From an uncultured Cyclobacteriaceae bacterium (lineage in GTDB: Bacteria; Bacteroidota; Bacteroidia; Cytophagales; Cyclobacteriaceae): a stretch of 64,000 bases of DNA. This document shows, piece after piece, positions 45,623 to 54,592 of the stretch (position 1 is its first letter; each line of letters starts with the position of its first letter). Below the pieces are notes generated by a model that was not told the DNA's origin, searched no databases, and saw only the letters and a list, made by a program, of their open reading frames with translations. Made by a program: the position numbers and the translations under genes. Location: contig CALSPM010000001.1 in the NCBI GenBank assembly GCA_943788235.1, positions 186,001 to 250,000 of the forward strand. Reading direction: 5' to 3'.

Positions 45623-45773
45623 TACCTTCAGTAAATGAATTTTTAATTGTAAGTACGAGATGATTACTCCTGAGAGCTCAATGATCGGTGGATGCTCCTT
45701 GATGCGTTGAAATAAGGCATGCTTAATTAAAAAATCTTAACAAATATTTAATTTCAAAACCAAGGATAAAAAA

Positions 45774-46871
45774 ATGGGATTACAATGTGGAATCGTAGGA
45801 TTGCCTAATGTGGGTAAGTCTACTTTGTTTAATGCCTTGTCCAATGCGAAAGCTGAGGCGGCTAATTTCCCTTTTTGCACTATAGAGCCTAATGTAGGGG
45901 TAATCACCGTCCCTGATGAAAGATTGAAAATTCTGAATGAGCTGGTTCATCCTGAAAAAGTGATCCCAACCGCCATGGAATTTGTGGACATTGCAGGACT
46001 TGTCAAAGGGGCAAGTAAAGGAGAGGGATTAGGCAATCAATTTTTGGCTAATATACGTGAGGTAGATGCTATCATTCATGTGGTGCGTTGCTTTGACAAT
46101 GACAACATTATACATGTAGAAGGAGTGGTTAATCCCATTTCGGATAAAGAGGTTATCGATACAGAGCTACAACTAAAGGATTTAGATTCCGTTGAGAAAA
46201 GATGTGCCAGAGTCGAAAAATTGGCTAAGTCAGGAGATCAAATGGCTCGTAAGGAATACGATATTTTGAATACATTCAAAATCCATCTGCAATCGGGTCA
46301 AAATGTGAGATCAATGGAGAGAGATGATGAGGCCATGACCTTCATAAATTCCCTTAATTTGCTTACCGATAAGCCGATTATTTATGTGGCTAATGTAGAA
46401 GAGGAGCACGTGATCCATGGTAATGATTGGAGCAAGCAATTGGTAGAATTTGTAGATAAGGAAAATGCTGAGGTGATTTTGGTTTGTGCTTCCCTCGAGG
46501 CGCAAATAGCTGAATTTGAAGAAGAAAAGGATAAAAATTTATTTCTTGAAGAATATGGGTTAACTGAATCTGGATTGAATCGATTAATTAAAACCTCTTA
46601 TCGTATTTTAAGACTCATCACCTATTTTACAGCGGGTGTTCAAGAGGTACGCGCTTGGACGATTCAAGAGGGCTGGAAAGCCCCTCAAGCGGCAGGGGTC
46701 ATACATACCGATTTTGAAAAGGGTTTTATCAAAGCCGAGGTGATTAAACTGACGGATTACGAACGTTATCAAACCGAACAGGGATGCAAGGAGGCGGGAA
46801 AGTTGGCCATTGAAGGAAAAGGATATATTGTGAAGGACGGTGATATCATGCACTTTCGATTCAATGTGTAG
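45774..46871 (+). CDS. ychF: Redox-regulated ATPase YchF
   Basis: A 365-residue Obg-family P-loop protein that binds ATP and not GTP. Walker A is GLPNVGKST (about residues 8-16), G3 is DIAGLVKGAS, and the G4 position reads NVEE where a GTPase would have NKxD, the known cause of ATP preference. The C-terminal TGS-like part (TAGVQEVRAWTIQEGWKAPQAAGVIHTDFEKGFIKAEV) is present. Ribosome-associated and conserved in nearly all bacteria. Identification is firm. Confidence 0.97.
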   Translation: MGLQCGIVGLPNVGKSTLFNALSNAKAEAANFPFCTIEPNVGVITVPDERLKILNELVHPEKVIPTAMEFVDIAGLVKGASKGEGLGNQFLANIREVDAIIHVVRCFDNDNIIHVEGVVNPISDKEVIDTELQLKDLDSVEKRCARVEKLAKSGDQMARKEYDILNTFKIHLQSGQNVRSMERDDEAMTFINSLNLLTDKPIIYVANVEEEHVIHGNDWSKQLVEFVDKENAEVILVCASLEAQIAEFEEEKDKNLFLEEYGLTESGLNRLIKTSYRILRLITYFTAGVQEVRAWTIQEGWKAPQAAGVIHTDFEKGFIKAEVIKLTDYERYQTEQGCKEAGKLAIEGKGYIVKDGDIMHFRFNV

Positions 46872-46920
46872 GTTAGCAGGTAACCCCAGATCACTACATT
46901 TAATGATTTAAGCATTTAAT

Positions 46921-48195
46921 TTAAAGCTTTTTATAGCCTATGAGTCTGTCATTAAGAGATCCCGGAGCTCGGTGATAGACGAGTATTTCATACTTATTAG
47001 GATGTTCGCTATGATTGCCATCTATCCAATAAAATGGATATTGTTCGCTTGATACATAATAATTATAATTATAAAATCCTTGCTTTACTCTAATACTACC
47101 CGTGTAAGCCTGCATATTTTTATCATAGTTCATCTTATTTTGTAAGTTCAACTGCCAATTATTAAAACCTCCATGAATGAAAATATCGCCATTAATTTGG
47201 GGTATATCAATTCTAAAATTCACCCAAATATATTCTGAATTGAAATTTTGGGTATTGGGATCCAAAGTTTGGGTGTAGTATGCACCGTTTAAATCTGTAT
47301 TTAATGTTTGACTAAAAGCCAAACCTTTTTTTGGTAATTCTGGTTCTAAGATTAACTCGATACCCCGGCTGGTGGATTGAAGCGCCATTACATTTTGACC
47401 CCGATAGCTGATGGATCGGGCATCAAAAAACCTGAAATTATTTAAGCCTGGAAAAAGCATCTCATCATTGAAGTAGTTGAAAATTAATGTTTTTTCATTG
47501 GAGATTAGTTGTGTAGGGAGCAAGGGCATGAGGGCATGCTTCCAATCTCTGTTTTGAATTAAAACCACTTTAAAATTATCTTGTGAATTTGAGGTTTCAA
47601 GAGCACCATAGTTGATTTTTAAGTTGATTTTTTGATGCGTTCGGCTATTTTTAGGTTGTTGAGGAGTGGAAATATTTGCATCTACATAGGTTAAATTTTC
47701 ATAAACGATAAACTTTCTTGTAAATAACGGAATAGCTGATTGATCATCTTGATAAATACAGATGATATAATTGCCAGATATTTTTAATTTCGGAATAATC
47801 GTTTTGTAGGTCACATATGCTGAAAAATTACTCTGAGAAAACTCATAATCAGTAATCGTAAATTCATTGTACTTACTTAGAAATTCCAAATCATTCAATT
47901 TTGAAGGAATCCAGTTCCAATCACAATGAAAAATCTTCATTTTGAGGTATTGGTAATCTGGATTGAGGAGGTCAAAAATGAGTTCATAGGTTTGTCCTTG
48001 AGCGAGGGGAACTGCATTTAATTGAGCTGCATTGAAAGCCACAAGGGGGGCAATGCTTACAGTGCCTACTTGGCTGGTATATTCTTTATCTGTATATTGT
48101 ATTTCAAATGCGTCCAAACTCGAAGATGAGCTTACGAATGTGCATTTAGATTGAACAAAAAAGATCAGTAGAAAGCAAAAGCTGAGTCTTTTCAT
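46921..48195 (-). CDS. Type IX secretion system plug protein (DUF5103)
   Basis: A 424-residue secreted protein with a signal peptide (FCFLLIFFVQSKC) and the DUF5103/T9SS plug layout: an N-terminal domain (QTYELIFDLLNPDYQYLKMKIFHCDWNW), a middle beta domain (LTYVDANISTPQQPKN) and a C-terminal E-set-like domain (INGDIFIHGGFNNWQLN ... GFYNYNYYV). In the SprA structure of the T9SS a protein of this family plugs the translocon pore in the periplasm. It is divergent from the ECF sigma factor gene with a 63-bp gap; the pairing is not necessarily functional. Confidence 0.87.
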   Translation of the reverse strand: MKRLSFCFLLIFFVQSKCTFVSSSSSLDAFEIQYTDKEYTSQVGTVSIAPLVAFNAAQLNAVPLAQGQTYELIFDLLNPDYQYLKMKIFHCDWNWIPSKLNDLEFLSKYNEFTITDYEFSQSNFSAYVTYKTIIPKLKISGNYIICIYQDDQSAIPLFTRKFIVYENLTYVDANISTPQQPKNSRTHQKINLKINYGALETSNSQDNFKVVLIQNRDWKHALMPLLPTQLISNEKTLIFNYFNDEMLFPGLNNFRFFDARSISYRGQNVMALQSTSRGIELILEPELPKKGLAFSQTLNTDLNGAYYTQTLDPNTQNFNSEYIWVNFRIDIPQINGDIFIHGGFNNWQLNLQNKMNYDKNMQAYTGSIRVKQGFYNYNYYVSSEQYPFYWIDGNHSEHPNKYEILVYHRAPGSLNDRLIGYKKL

Positions 48196-48258
48196 GAGAT
48201 TTTTTTATCAACAAGTTTACAACGAATTTTCAATTAAAGTTGTCTTTAATCTAACAAG

Positions 48259-48804
48259 ATGTTTGATTCCGATAAATTTTTAATAAAGGGGTGTAAGAAA
48301 AGTAAATCAAAGGCTCAAGAAGCTCTTTATGCCAAATATTCGAAAGTCATGTACGCGGTTGCATTACGTTATGTAAAGGGAATTCAAGAGGCCGAAGACA
48401 TTTTACAAGAGTCTTTTATTAAAGTTTTTGAAAATATAGAAAAATTTAGAGGAGATTCCTCCTTACCCTATTGGATCAAGCGGATTGTGGTAAATACGGC
48501 TTTAAATCATCAGAGGAGTAAGCTGTTTTTATATCCAATGGTAGACATAGTTAATTTAGACAATCTAGTAGTAAATGAAGATGTCTTCTCCGAATTTAGT
48601 CACCAAGAATTAATTAAGATGATTATGTCGCTGCCTGATGGATGCCGAATAATATTTAATATGTACGCCATAGAGGGGTACAAACATCACGAGATTGCAG
48701 TGAAGCTAAAAATCAGCGAGGGAACATCAAAATCTCAATACTCGAGGGCCAAGAAGCTATTGATCAAAATGTTGGAGTCAAAAGATCATGTCAAATATGG
48801 ATAG
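48259..48804 (+). CDS. ECF RNA polymerase sigma factor
   Basis: A 181-residue extracytoplasmic-function sigma factor. Region 2 is AQEALYAKYSKVMYAVALRYVKGIQEAEDILQESFIKVFENI (about residues 15-56), and region 4 is LIKMIMSLPDGCRIIFNMYAIEGYKHHEIAVKLKISEGTSKSQ (about 117-159), with the DNA-binding helix in the last part. It overlaps the next gene by 17 bp; that gene encodes a membrane protein with an anti-sigma-like N-terminus, as is usual for such pairs. Target promoters unknown. Confidence 0.93.
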   Translation: MFDSDKFLIKGCKKSKSKAQEALYAKYSKVMYAVALRYVKGIQEAEDILQESFIKVFENIEKFRGDSSLPYWIKRIVVNTALNHQRSKLFLYPMVDIVNLDNLVVNEDVFSEFSHQELIKMIMSLPDGCRIIFNMYAIEGYKHHEIAVKLKISEGTSKSQYSRAKKLLIKMLESKDHVKYG

Positions 48805-50093
48805 CCACAGTAGGGATCGAGAACCATTTGCGAACCACTGGCGAAAAGCCGTGGAAGAGGCAGAAATAGCTCCTTCTGATAGCGTATGGAGCTTGATCAC
48901 TAAAAGTTTGGATATATTGAAGTATAGACATCGTGCCCAAATCTATAGGTTTGGTGGCAGCTATTGCTGTTTTAATAACGATCATTGTTTCCATTCAATC
49001 ACAATGGTTAGGCAGTGATCCGTACTCAGGAAATTTTTATTTGAGCCAAAATGAAGTTCAAAATTCATTAAACGATACTTCATTGCTAATAGGACCTCGA
49101 ACGGCTTCAGACAGGCTTTATTTTTTAGATTCAAAAGAAAAATATGCAAATTCAGAGCATCCCAAACTGGTGAAAAAGAGTTCTTCACTGGTAATGGATA
49201 AGAAAATATTAAGACTTGATAAGAAAGAATATCATTTTTTGAATAAGAATTCGGTTGACAAAAAAATAATAACTCCCATTCTTGCTTCTTATCCTCTGCT
49301 GTTTCTCAAGAAAAGTTTAATAACAGAAAGGGACCATTTATGGGCAGGAATTAATTTTGGTGGATCTTCATTTAACCCCAATTATGAACTAATAAATGCG
49401 GGAGACATGCTTTCGGCAGGAGGATTAAACCAAGGATTTTTGACAGATCAAGAGGGTAGGGTGACCTCATTGAATGAAAATATGTTGGTGGGAATTAATA
49501 GGAAAATAGAAGTCAATCTAGGTATGACTATCAAAGATCGGTTTGTTCTTGAGGGAGGTCTTCAATATGTCCAAACGGAATTAGTTCAAGAGTCTAATTT
49601 TATGGTTGAAACTATTTCTTATCCCACATCAAGGCCTGTTCAGAATCCATCGGTGATTGCAGAAAATACGAGCAAGGGAGTCCAAAAAATGCAAGAAATA
49701 GCATACACAAATACAGAGACAGAATTGCAGAATAGGATAGATTTTGCCTCTGTACCTTTGCGGGCAGGTTTTATATTTTTAGATCAACGCTTGTCACTCC
49801 GTGTGAACGCTGGCTTGGTGACCAATTTTTACCTCGGAAACATTCATCGATCCTTGGATGATCCAACACTCCTTGCTGAATTTACAACCAGTGATAATTC
49901 TTTATATAGAAACATCTCGTTCTCAGGACAGACAGGGATGAGTTTAGGTTACCGACTTCTTCAAAATATCGATGTTACATTTGAGCCTAACTACACACAA
50001 TCATTCCAATCTATCACCAGAAGCTATGTGGGTTTCTCATCCATTCCTAATGGTTTTGGTGTAATGGCGGGCGTGAGATACAACTTTAACTAA
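48788..50093 (+). pseudogene. Anti-sigma-like membrane protein with C-terminal beta-barrel, frameshifted
   Basis: Two overlapping frames make one protein. The first (48788-49018, ATG) encodes an anti-sigma-like start, HWRKAVEEAEIAPSDSVWSLI. The second (48933-50093) begins just before a membrane helix (IGLVAAIAVLITIIVSI) and runs into a domain ending in strands typical of an outer-membrane beta-barrel (LWAGINFGGSSFNPNYEL ... GVMAGVRYNFN). The frame must change between about 48918 and 48935; a single extra base would explain it. It could be a sequencing error, a phase switch or a real lesion. The second frame alone (GTG at 48933, 386 codons) might still be translated. Partner of the sigma factor upstream. 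Confidence 0.65.
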
Positions 50094-50174
50094 CACTCTC
50101 AAAAACTTATTTTATTTGGAAGTCATCTTTTAATTTTAGATTTAAAGTTATAATTGCATTTTTAGAATGAAAAG

Positions 50175-51383
50175 ATGTCAAAAATTGTTATCGTAGGCGC
50201 AGGTGGGGTTGGACGAGTAGTCACTCATAAATGTGCTCAATTAAGCACTATATTTACGGAAATCGTATTGGCCAGCAGGACGTTGAAAAAATGTGATGAT
50301 ATTGCAACAAGCGTAAGAGCAAAATACAAAGAGGTAAAAATTTCGACGAATCAAGTGGATGCCAATGAAGAGGGGCAACTCATTCATTTATTTGAGGTGA
50401 ATCGCCCTTTTTTGGTGATTAATGTAGCCTTGCCGTATCAGGATTTGACCATCATGGAGGCATGTCTCAAGACAGGTGTACATTATCTGGATACAGCTAA
50501 TTATGAGCCTTTAGAGGAAGCTAAATATGGATATAGCTGGCAGTGGGCTTATCAGGAAAGGTTTAAAAAGGCAGGACTTATGGCTGTTTTAGGCTGTGGT
50601 TTTGATCCGGGTGTAACCAGTATTTTCACCGCTTACGCTGCGAAACATCATTTTGACGAGTTACACTACTTAGATATTGTAGATTGTAATGGAGGAGATC
50701 ATGGCAAAGCTTTTGCAACCAATTTTAATCCTGAAATTAATATCAGAGAAGTCACCCAAAAGGGTAAGTTTTACGAGGAAGGTAGCTGGAAAGAAACTGC
50801 GCCTCATGAAATCAGTCGCATGATCAATTACCCAAATATTGGGCCTAGAAAATCATATTTAATCAATCATGAAGAACTAGAATCTTTGGTTAAAAATTTT
50901 CCTACCCTTCGTAGAGCTAGATTCTGGATGACTTTTGGTGACGAATACCTCATACATTTAAGGGTTATACAGAATATTGGTATGGCTGGAATCGACCCCA
51001 TAGACTTTCAAGGCAATCAAATCATACCTTTGCAATTTTTAAAAGCGGTATTACCTGATCCAGGCTCCCTAGCAAAAAACTATGAGGGAGAAACTTCTAT
51101 TGGCTGTCGCATAAGTGGTTTGAAAAATGGAGATCATCAAACGTACTATATTTACAATAATTGTGATCATCGAGCAGCTTATTTGGAGACAGGTGCTCAG
51201 GGTGTTTCTTACACGACAGGGGTCCCGGCCGCATTGGGTGCTAAGATGATGATTACTGGTAAGTGGAAGGAAGCTGGCGTATTTAATGTCGAAGCCTTTG
51301 ATCCTGATCCTTTTATGGAAGATCTGGGTAAAAATGGGCTCATTTGGCATGAGATTAAAGGAGTAAATCTTGAGATGGATTAA
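50175..51383 (+). CDS. Carboxynorspermidine/carboxyspermidine dehydrogenase (saccharopine dehydrogenase-like)
   Basis: A 402-residue NAD(P)H enzyme that condenses aspartate semialdehyde with a diamine to a carboxylated triamine. The nucleotide site is VIVGAGGVGRVVTHKCAQ (about residues 4-21) and the family blocks NVALPYQDLTIMEACLKTGVHYLDTANYEP and LGCGFDPGVTSIFTAYAAKHHF follow. The assignment over other saccharopine dehydrogenase-like proteins rests on the operon: the matching decarboxylase follows two genes later. Together they make spermidine or norspermidine without S-adenosylmethionine decarboxylase. Product depends on the diamine available. Confidence 0.9.
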   Translation: MSKIVIVGAGGVGRVVTHKCAQLSTIFTEIVLASRTLKKCDDIATSVRAKYKEVKISTNQVDANEEGQLIHLFEVNRPFLVINVALPYQDLTIMEACLKTGVHYLDTANYEPLEEAKYGYSWQWAYQERFKKAGLMAVLGCGFDPGVTSIFTAYAAKHHFDELHYLDIVDCNGGDHGKAFATNFNPEINIREVTQKGKFYEEGSWKETAPHEISRMINYPNIGPRKSYLINHEELESLVKNFPTLRRARFWMTFGDEYLIHLRVIQNIGMAGIDPIDFQGNQIIPLQFLKAVLPDPGSLAKNYEGETSIGCRISGLKNGDHQTYYIYNNCDHRAAYLETGAQGVSYTTGVPAALGAKMMITGKWKEAGVFNVEAFDPDPFMEDLGKNGLIWHEIKGVNLEMD

Positions 51384-51386
51384 TTT

Positions 51387-51893
51387 ATGCGACCAAACTT
51401 GAATACCGTTCCGGAATTTTATCGTGGTTATGTCGAATGTACCAATCAAATGCCCCTGATGGATCAGTTCAACCAATCAACCCATCAATTATCGTTCATT
51501 ATGGATGGTTTAAATGAGGAAAAGGCTGATTATCGCTATCTAGAGGGAAAGTGGTCATTAAAAGAAATATTCCTGCATATCATAGATACCGAACGTGTTT
51601 TTTCATATCGCGCCCTGTGTATATCTAGAGGAGAAAGACAAAAACTTCCGAGTATGGATCAAGATGAATACGTGATGCGGAGTGATGCATCTTCAAGGGA
51701 GCTTGAATCATTAAAAAGGGAGTTTTTTTCGGTTCGAGAAAGTACTATTTTAATGTTTTCTTCTTTTTCAAAGGTGCAATGGCGATCGAAAGGGTGGGTC
51801 GGGCCGTTTGAATTTACAGTAAGCATGTTAGGTTATATAATTGTGGGTCATCTAAACCATCATGTCAATATTATTGAGTCAAGATACATTTGA
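51387..51893 (+). CDS. DinB family protein
   Basis: A 168-residue four-helix-bundle protein of the DinB/YfiT metal-binding family. The usual histidine triad is visible: one His in LKEIFLHIIDTERVFSYRAL (about residues 50-69) and the final pair in GHLNHHVNII (about 154-163). Members are metal-dependent enzymes such as thiol S-transferases; the substrate here is unknown. It sits between the two carboxynorspermidine genes and overlaps the decarboxylase start by 32 bp, so translation is likely coupled. That position hints at a link to the pathway, but it may be chance. Confidence 0.85.
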   Translation: MRPNLNTVPEFYRGYVECTNQMPLMDQFNQSTHQLSFIMDGLNEEKADYRYLEGKWSLKEIFLHIIDTERVFSYRALCISRGERQKLPSMDQDEYVMRSDASSRELESLKREFFSVRESTILMFSSFSKVQWRSKGWVGPFEFTVSMLGYIIVGHLNHHVNIIESRYI

Positions 51894-53010
51894 GGCCATT
51901 CCATCACCTTGTTTCGTCCTTGAGGAAGAAAAATTAAGGCGTAATCTAAAACAAATAGATTTAGTTCAAAAAAATGCGAAAATCAATGTTATTTTGGCAT
52001 TGAAAGGGTTTGCTATGTGGTCAAGTTTCCCATTAGTGAAATCATTTTTAAAGAGTGCTACTGCGAGCTCTATGAATGAAGCCAAATTATGTGTTGAGAA
52101 ATTCAACGCATTAGCCCATACTTATGCTGTTGGGTATAGGGATGATGAGTTTGATGAATTGATGACGCTTTCCTCACATGTTACTTTTAATTCCCTCAAT
52201 CAATTTTATAAATTTCAGGATAGAGTCCCATCACGGATTTCTATGGGGTTAAGGGTAAATCCAGAATGGTCAGATGTTGTGACGGATCTATATAATCCGG
52301 CTCATGCCCATTCGAGATTAGGTTTGATAAGCTCAAGTCTTCCAGAGAACCTTCCCTCAAACATAGAAGGTCTACATTTTCATGTACTCTGTGAGTCATC
52401 CGCTGCCGCTTTGGTTAAGGTGTTAGAGAATTTTGAAAAGAAATTTAAAAAATATCTTTCAAATATTAAATGGCTCAATCTGGGAGGCGGACACTTAATC
52501 ACCAAAGATGGTTATGATGTTGAACTACTAGTGAATACCTTAAAGTACTTCAAAGTGAAATATCAAATTGAAATTATTCTCGAACCCGGTGGGGCGGTCG
52601 CTTGGCAGACAGGATTTTTAAAGACAACAATTATTGATATTGTGGAGAACCAAGGTAGTCCAACGGCCATTATGGATGCTTCATTCACCTGTCATATGCC
52701 AGACTGCTTAGAAATGCCTTATCGGCCTGAAATTATGGAAGGATCTTATCATGCTGAAAAATATCCGTTTCGCTACAATATAGGAGGTGTCAGTTGTTTA
52801 GCTGGAGATTTTTTAACTGATTACAGTTTTTCCAAACCTTTAAAAATTGGAAACACCCTAACCTTTCAGGATATGATGCATTATACCATGGTGAAAACGA
52901 CCATGTTTAATGGCATTGATCATCCCTCTATTGGAGTCATTCGAGCAGACGATAGATTTGAGCTTTTAAAGACTTTTACCTATCAAGATTATCGAGATAA
53001 GCTATCCTGA
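51862..53010 (+). CDS. nspC: Carboxynorspermidine decarboxylase
   Basis: A PLP enzyme of the alanine-racemase-fold decarboxylases, 382 residues, removing CO2 from carboxynorspermidine or carboxyspermidine. The PLP lysine is in VILALKGFAMWS (about residues 36-47); the glycine-rich LNLGGGHLITKDGYD and the ILEPGGAVAW phosphate-binding blocks follow, and late TCHMPDCLEMPYRPE contains the active-site cysteine region. The start is the ATG at 51862 in the DinB end. It completes the alternative polyamine route begun by the dehydrogenase at 50175. Confidence 0.93.
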   Translation: MSILLSQDTFEAIPSPCFVLEEEKLRRNLKQIDLVQKNAKINVILALKGFAMWSSFPLVKSFLKSATASSMNEAKLCVEKFNALAHTYAVGYRDDEFDELMTLSSHVTFNSLNQFYKFQDRVPSRISMGLRVNPEWSDVVTDLYNPAHAHSRLGLISSSLPENLPSNIEGLHFHVLCESSAAALVKVLENFEKKFKKYLSNIKWLNLGGGHLITKDGYDVELLVNTLKYFKVKYQIEIILEPGGAVAWQTGFLKTTIIDIVENQGSPTAIMDASFTCHMPDCLEMPYRPEIMEGSYHAEKYPFRYNIGGVSCLAGDFLTDYSFSKPLKIGNTLTFQDMMHYTMVKTTMFNGIDHPSIGVIRADDRFELLKTFTYQDYRDKLS

Positions 53011-53156
53011 AGGGTCAAGACACCCATCATGAAAAGATTGTAGTCTTGACAACTTAAATAACCCCCTCCTTCGGAGTAAGGGCAGGTTTGATAATGAATG
53101 TCAAAGATTCCTTGCTTAAAAATAACTCCTGAGCCTTTACATACAGGACAAATCAT
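52989..53156 (-). CDS. Small CxxC zinc-binding-like protein
   Basis: An ATG-started frame of 55 codons encodes CPVCKGSGVIFKQGIFDIHY, then TCPYSEGGGYLSC. The first part is a DnaJ-type CxxCxGxG zinc motif and two more cysteines follow, so the product probably binds one zinc. The frame is open upstream too, with KYDCGGLSK before the ATG, so it may start further back inside the end of the neighbouring gene. It overlaps the 3' end of nspC by 22 bp on the other strand. Similar short CxxCxGxG proteins are found in this phylum; role unknown. Confidence 0.5.
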   Translation of the reverse strand: MICPVCKGSGVIFKQGIFDIHYQTCPYSEGGGYLSCQDYNLFMMGVLTLQDSLSR

Positions 53157-53175
53157 CTTGCTCAGACCACCACAA

Positions 53176-53574
53176 TCATATTTTGAGGCGACAAGGGTAT
53201 TGCTTTGATCTTGTTGTTAGGGATCGTTGAAGTTCCATATACTTATCTTCAGAAAATTGCAGATATTGAATGGCTTCTTGATAATATTGACCTTTAGTCC
53301 CCTTTAATTGTAGGTATTTATTGAGCCAATTAACGCTTTGTTTGTAAGAGGCGAGATGAAAACTATTTCTTCCAAAAAGATATGCTAGATCCGTTGGGAT
53401 AACTTCCATATTTTCAAGTACGAACAAAAATTCTGTTTGCGCAGCTTGGTAGTCGCCAGCAATCATGAGCTGTTGTCCCAAATCCATTCTACGATAATAT
53501 TCACTTTCTGAAGGAATCTGCCCATATGAAGAGAAGAGAGAAAACCATAAAAAAGAACTTATTAAAAATTTCAT
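53176..53574 (-). CDS. Secreted TPR-like protein
   Basis: A 132-residue exported protein with signal peptide (FLISSFLWFSLFSSYG) followed by a region with tetratricopeptide-like helices: DLGQQLMIAGDYQAAQTEFLFVLE and SFHLASYKQSVNWLNKYLQLKG. A third helix pair follows (YYQEAIQYLQFSEDKYMELQ). Such proteins act as scaffolds in the periplasm. Alone on its strand, with the small CxxC protein just downstream. Confidence 0.6.
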   Translation of the reverse strand: MKFLISSFLWFSLFSSYGQIPSESEYYRRMDLGQQLMIAGDYQAAQTEFLFVLENMEVIPTDLAYLFGRNSFHLASYKQSVNWLNKYLQLKGTKGQYYQEAIQYLQFSEDKYMELQRSLTTRSKQYPCRLKI

Positions 53575-53701
53575 AAAGCTAAAATAAAGTAAATATGGCT
53601 AATGGATGATGAAATATAAATTCTTGAAAATAATACTTTATTAAAAAAAAGTATTTGAAATAATCAGTTATAGCTTTACGTTATATTATAAATATTTTTT
53701 A

Positions 53702-54034
53702 ATGGCAAAAACATTTTTTTTTATTCTATTAATGATATCTACTCTGAGTTCGATTTTCGCGCAAAACTCTCGTGATGTGGATAATTCATCCAAGACTTCA
53801 TCTCAAAACAAAAAAAGTGTCAAGGTTTTTAAGTCTGGATTTAAAACGCAAAAAGAAAGTAAAGAGGAGTATGAAAATCGTATGAAGCAGGTAGCGAAAG
53901 ATAAAAAAAAGAGTATTAAAATATTGAAAAAACCACAATATTCAGATAAGAGCTATTTTGGTCATAAAAGACCTCCTAAAAAAAGGCCTTTATCTAAAAG
54001 AAAATTATGTAAAGTATGTGGTATTGTCCATTAA
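53702..54034 (+). CDS. Basic secreted hypothetical protein
   Basis: A 110-residue protein with a signal peptide (FFFILLMISTLSSIFAQ) and a strongly basic mature part rich in Lys and Arg (KQVAKDKKKSIKILKKPQ, RPPKKRPLSKRK), ending in CKVCGIVH. The two cysteines four apart at the very end may bind metal or form a disulfide. Not recognised. The gene is unbroken and the signal is good, so I treat it as real. Confidence 0.55.
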   Translation: MAKTFFFILLMISTLSSIFAQNSRDVDNSSKTSSQNKKSVKVFKSGFKTQKESKEEYENRMKQVAKDKKKSIKILKKPQYSDKSYFGHKRPPKKRPLSKRKLCKVCGIVH

Positions 54035-54050
54035 TAATAAATTGAGTTGA

Positions 54051-54539
54051 TTAGGCTGATTTTTTTTTCACCGCTATTTCTTTAACTCCTGAATGAGATT
54101 TTATTATTTTAATGAGAGCAGTTTTGAGTAGGACTCGATTTTCATGGGTATTGATTACCGTACTTTTAATGATGAGTCTATTAAAAAAGGGGTGATATGC
54201 TAAATCATTTATGAGCTTCTGGTAATGCTCATACCAGGCTATTCTGTAAATTTCTGCCTGTGGTGTGCCATCCCAAATAAATTCAAGTTGATTGTCGCTT
54301 CTGCTGTAGCGATAGCTATCTGCGGCAATTCTATAGAATTCATTTAAAAAGGAGACGTCAAAATTTCTTTTATTTTTTAATTCACGAATAAAGTCATCTT
54401 CAATGGCTAGAGGATTTTCTATTCTGAGGAAATTACGAATAGCACTAGATATTGTCAGACGCATCAAGAAACCTTTATGTTGATATTGAACCGTTCTTAA
54501 TATCTCATTTTTATCGGACTCGAATGATTTATGCCACAT
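54051..54539 (-). CDS. Hypothetical soluble protein
   Basis: A 162-residue protein, apparently cytosolic, beginning MWHKSFESDKNEILRTVQYQ. It has helical stretches (FLMRLTISSAIRNFLRIENPLAIEDDFIREL) and a Tyr-rich middle (YRIAWYEHYQKLIND). No family recognised. I chose the ATG at 54539; the TTG at 54554 sits inside the upstream terminator stem, so it is unlikely as a start. Confidence 0.55.
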   Translation of the reverse strand: MWHKSFESDKNEILRTVQYQHKGFLMRLTISSAIRNFLRIENPLAIEDDFIRELKNKRNFDVSFLNEFYRIAADSYRYSRSDNQLEFIWDGTPQAEIYRIAWYEHYQKLINDLAYHPFFNRLIIKSTVINTHENRVLLKTALIKIIKSHSGVKEIAVKKKSA

Positions 54540-54544
54540 AATAG

Positions 54545-54572
54545 AAAAGGACAATTAAACAATTGCCCTTTT
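54545..54572 (-). terminator. Rho-independent terminator of the lipoprotein gene
   Basis: On the minus strand AAAAGGGCAATT, a GTTT loop, AATTGTCCTTTT and TCT make a stem of 12 pairs with one G-U wobble and a run of U behind it. It lies 20 bases after the stop of the lipoprotein gene at 54593 and just before the start of the next gene on the same strand. Confidence 0.65.
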
Positions 54573-54592
54573 TATTTTAATTACATAATTGT

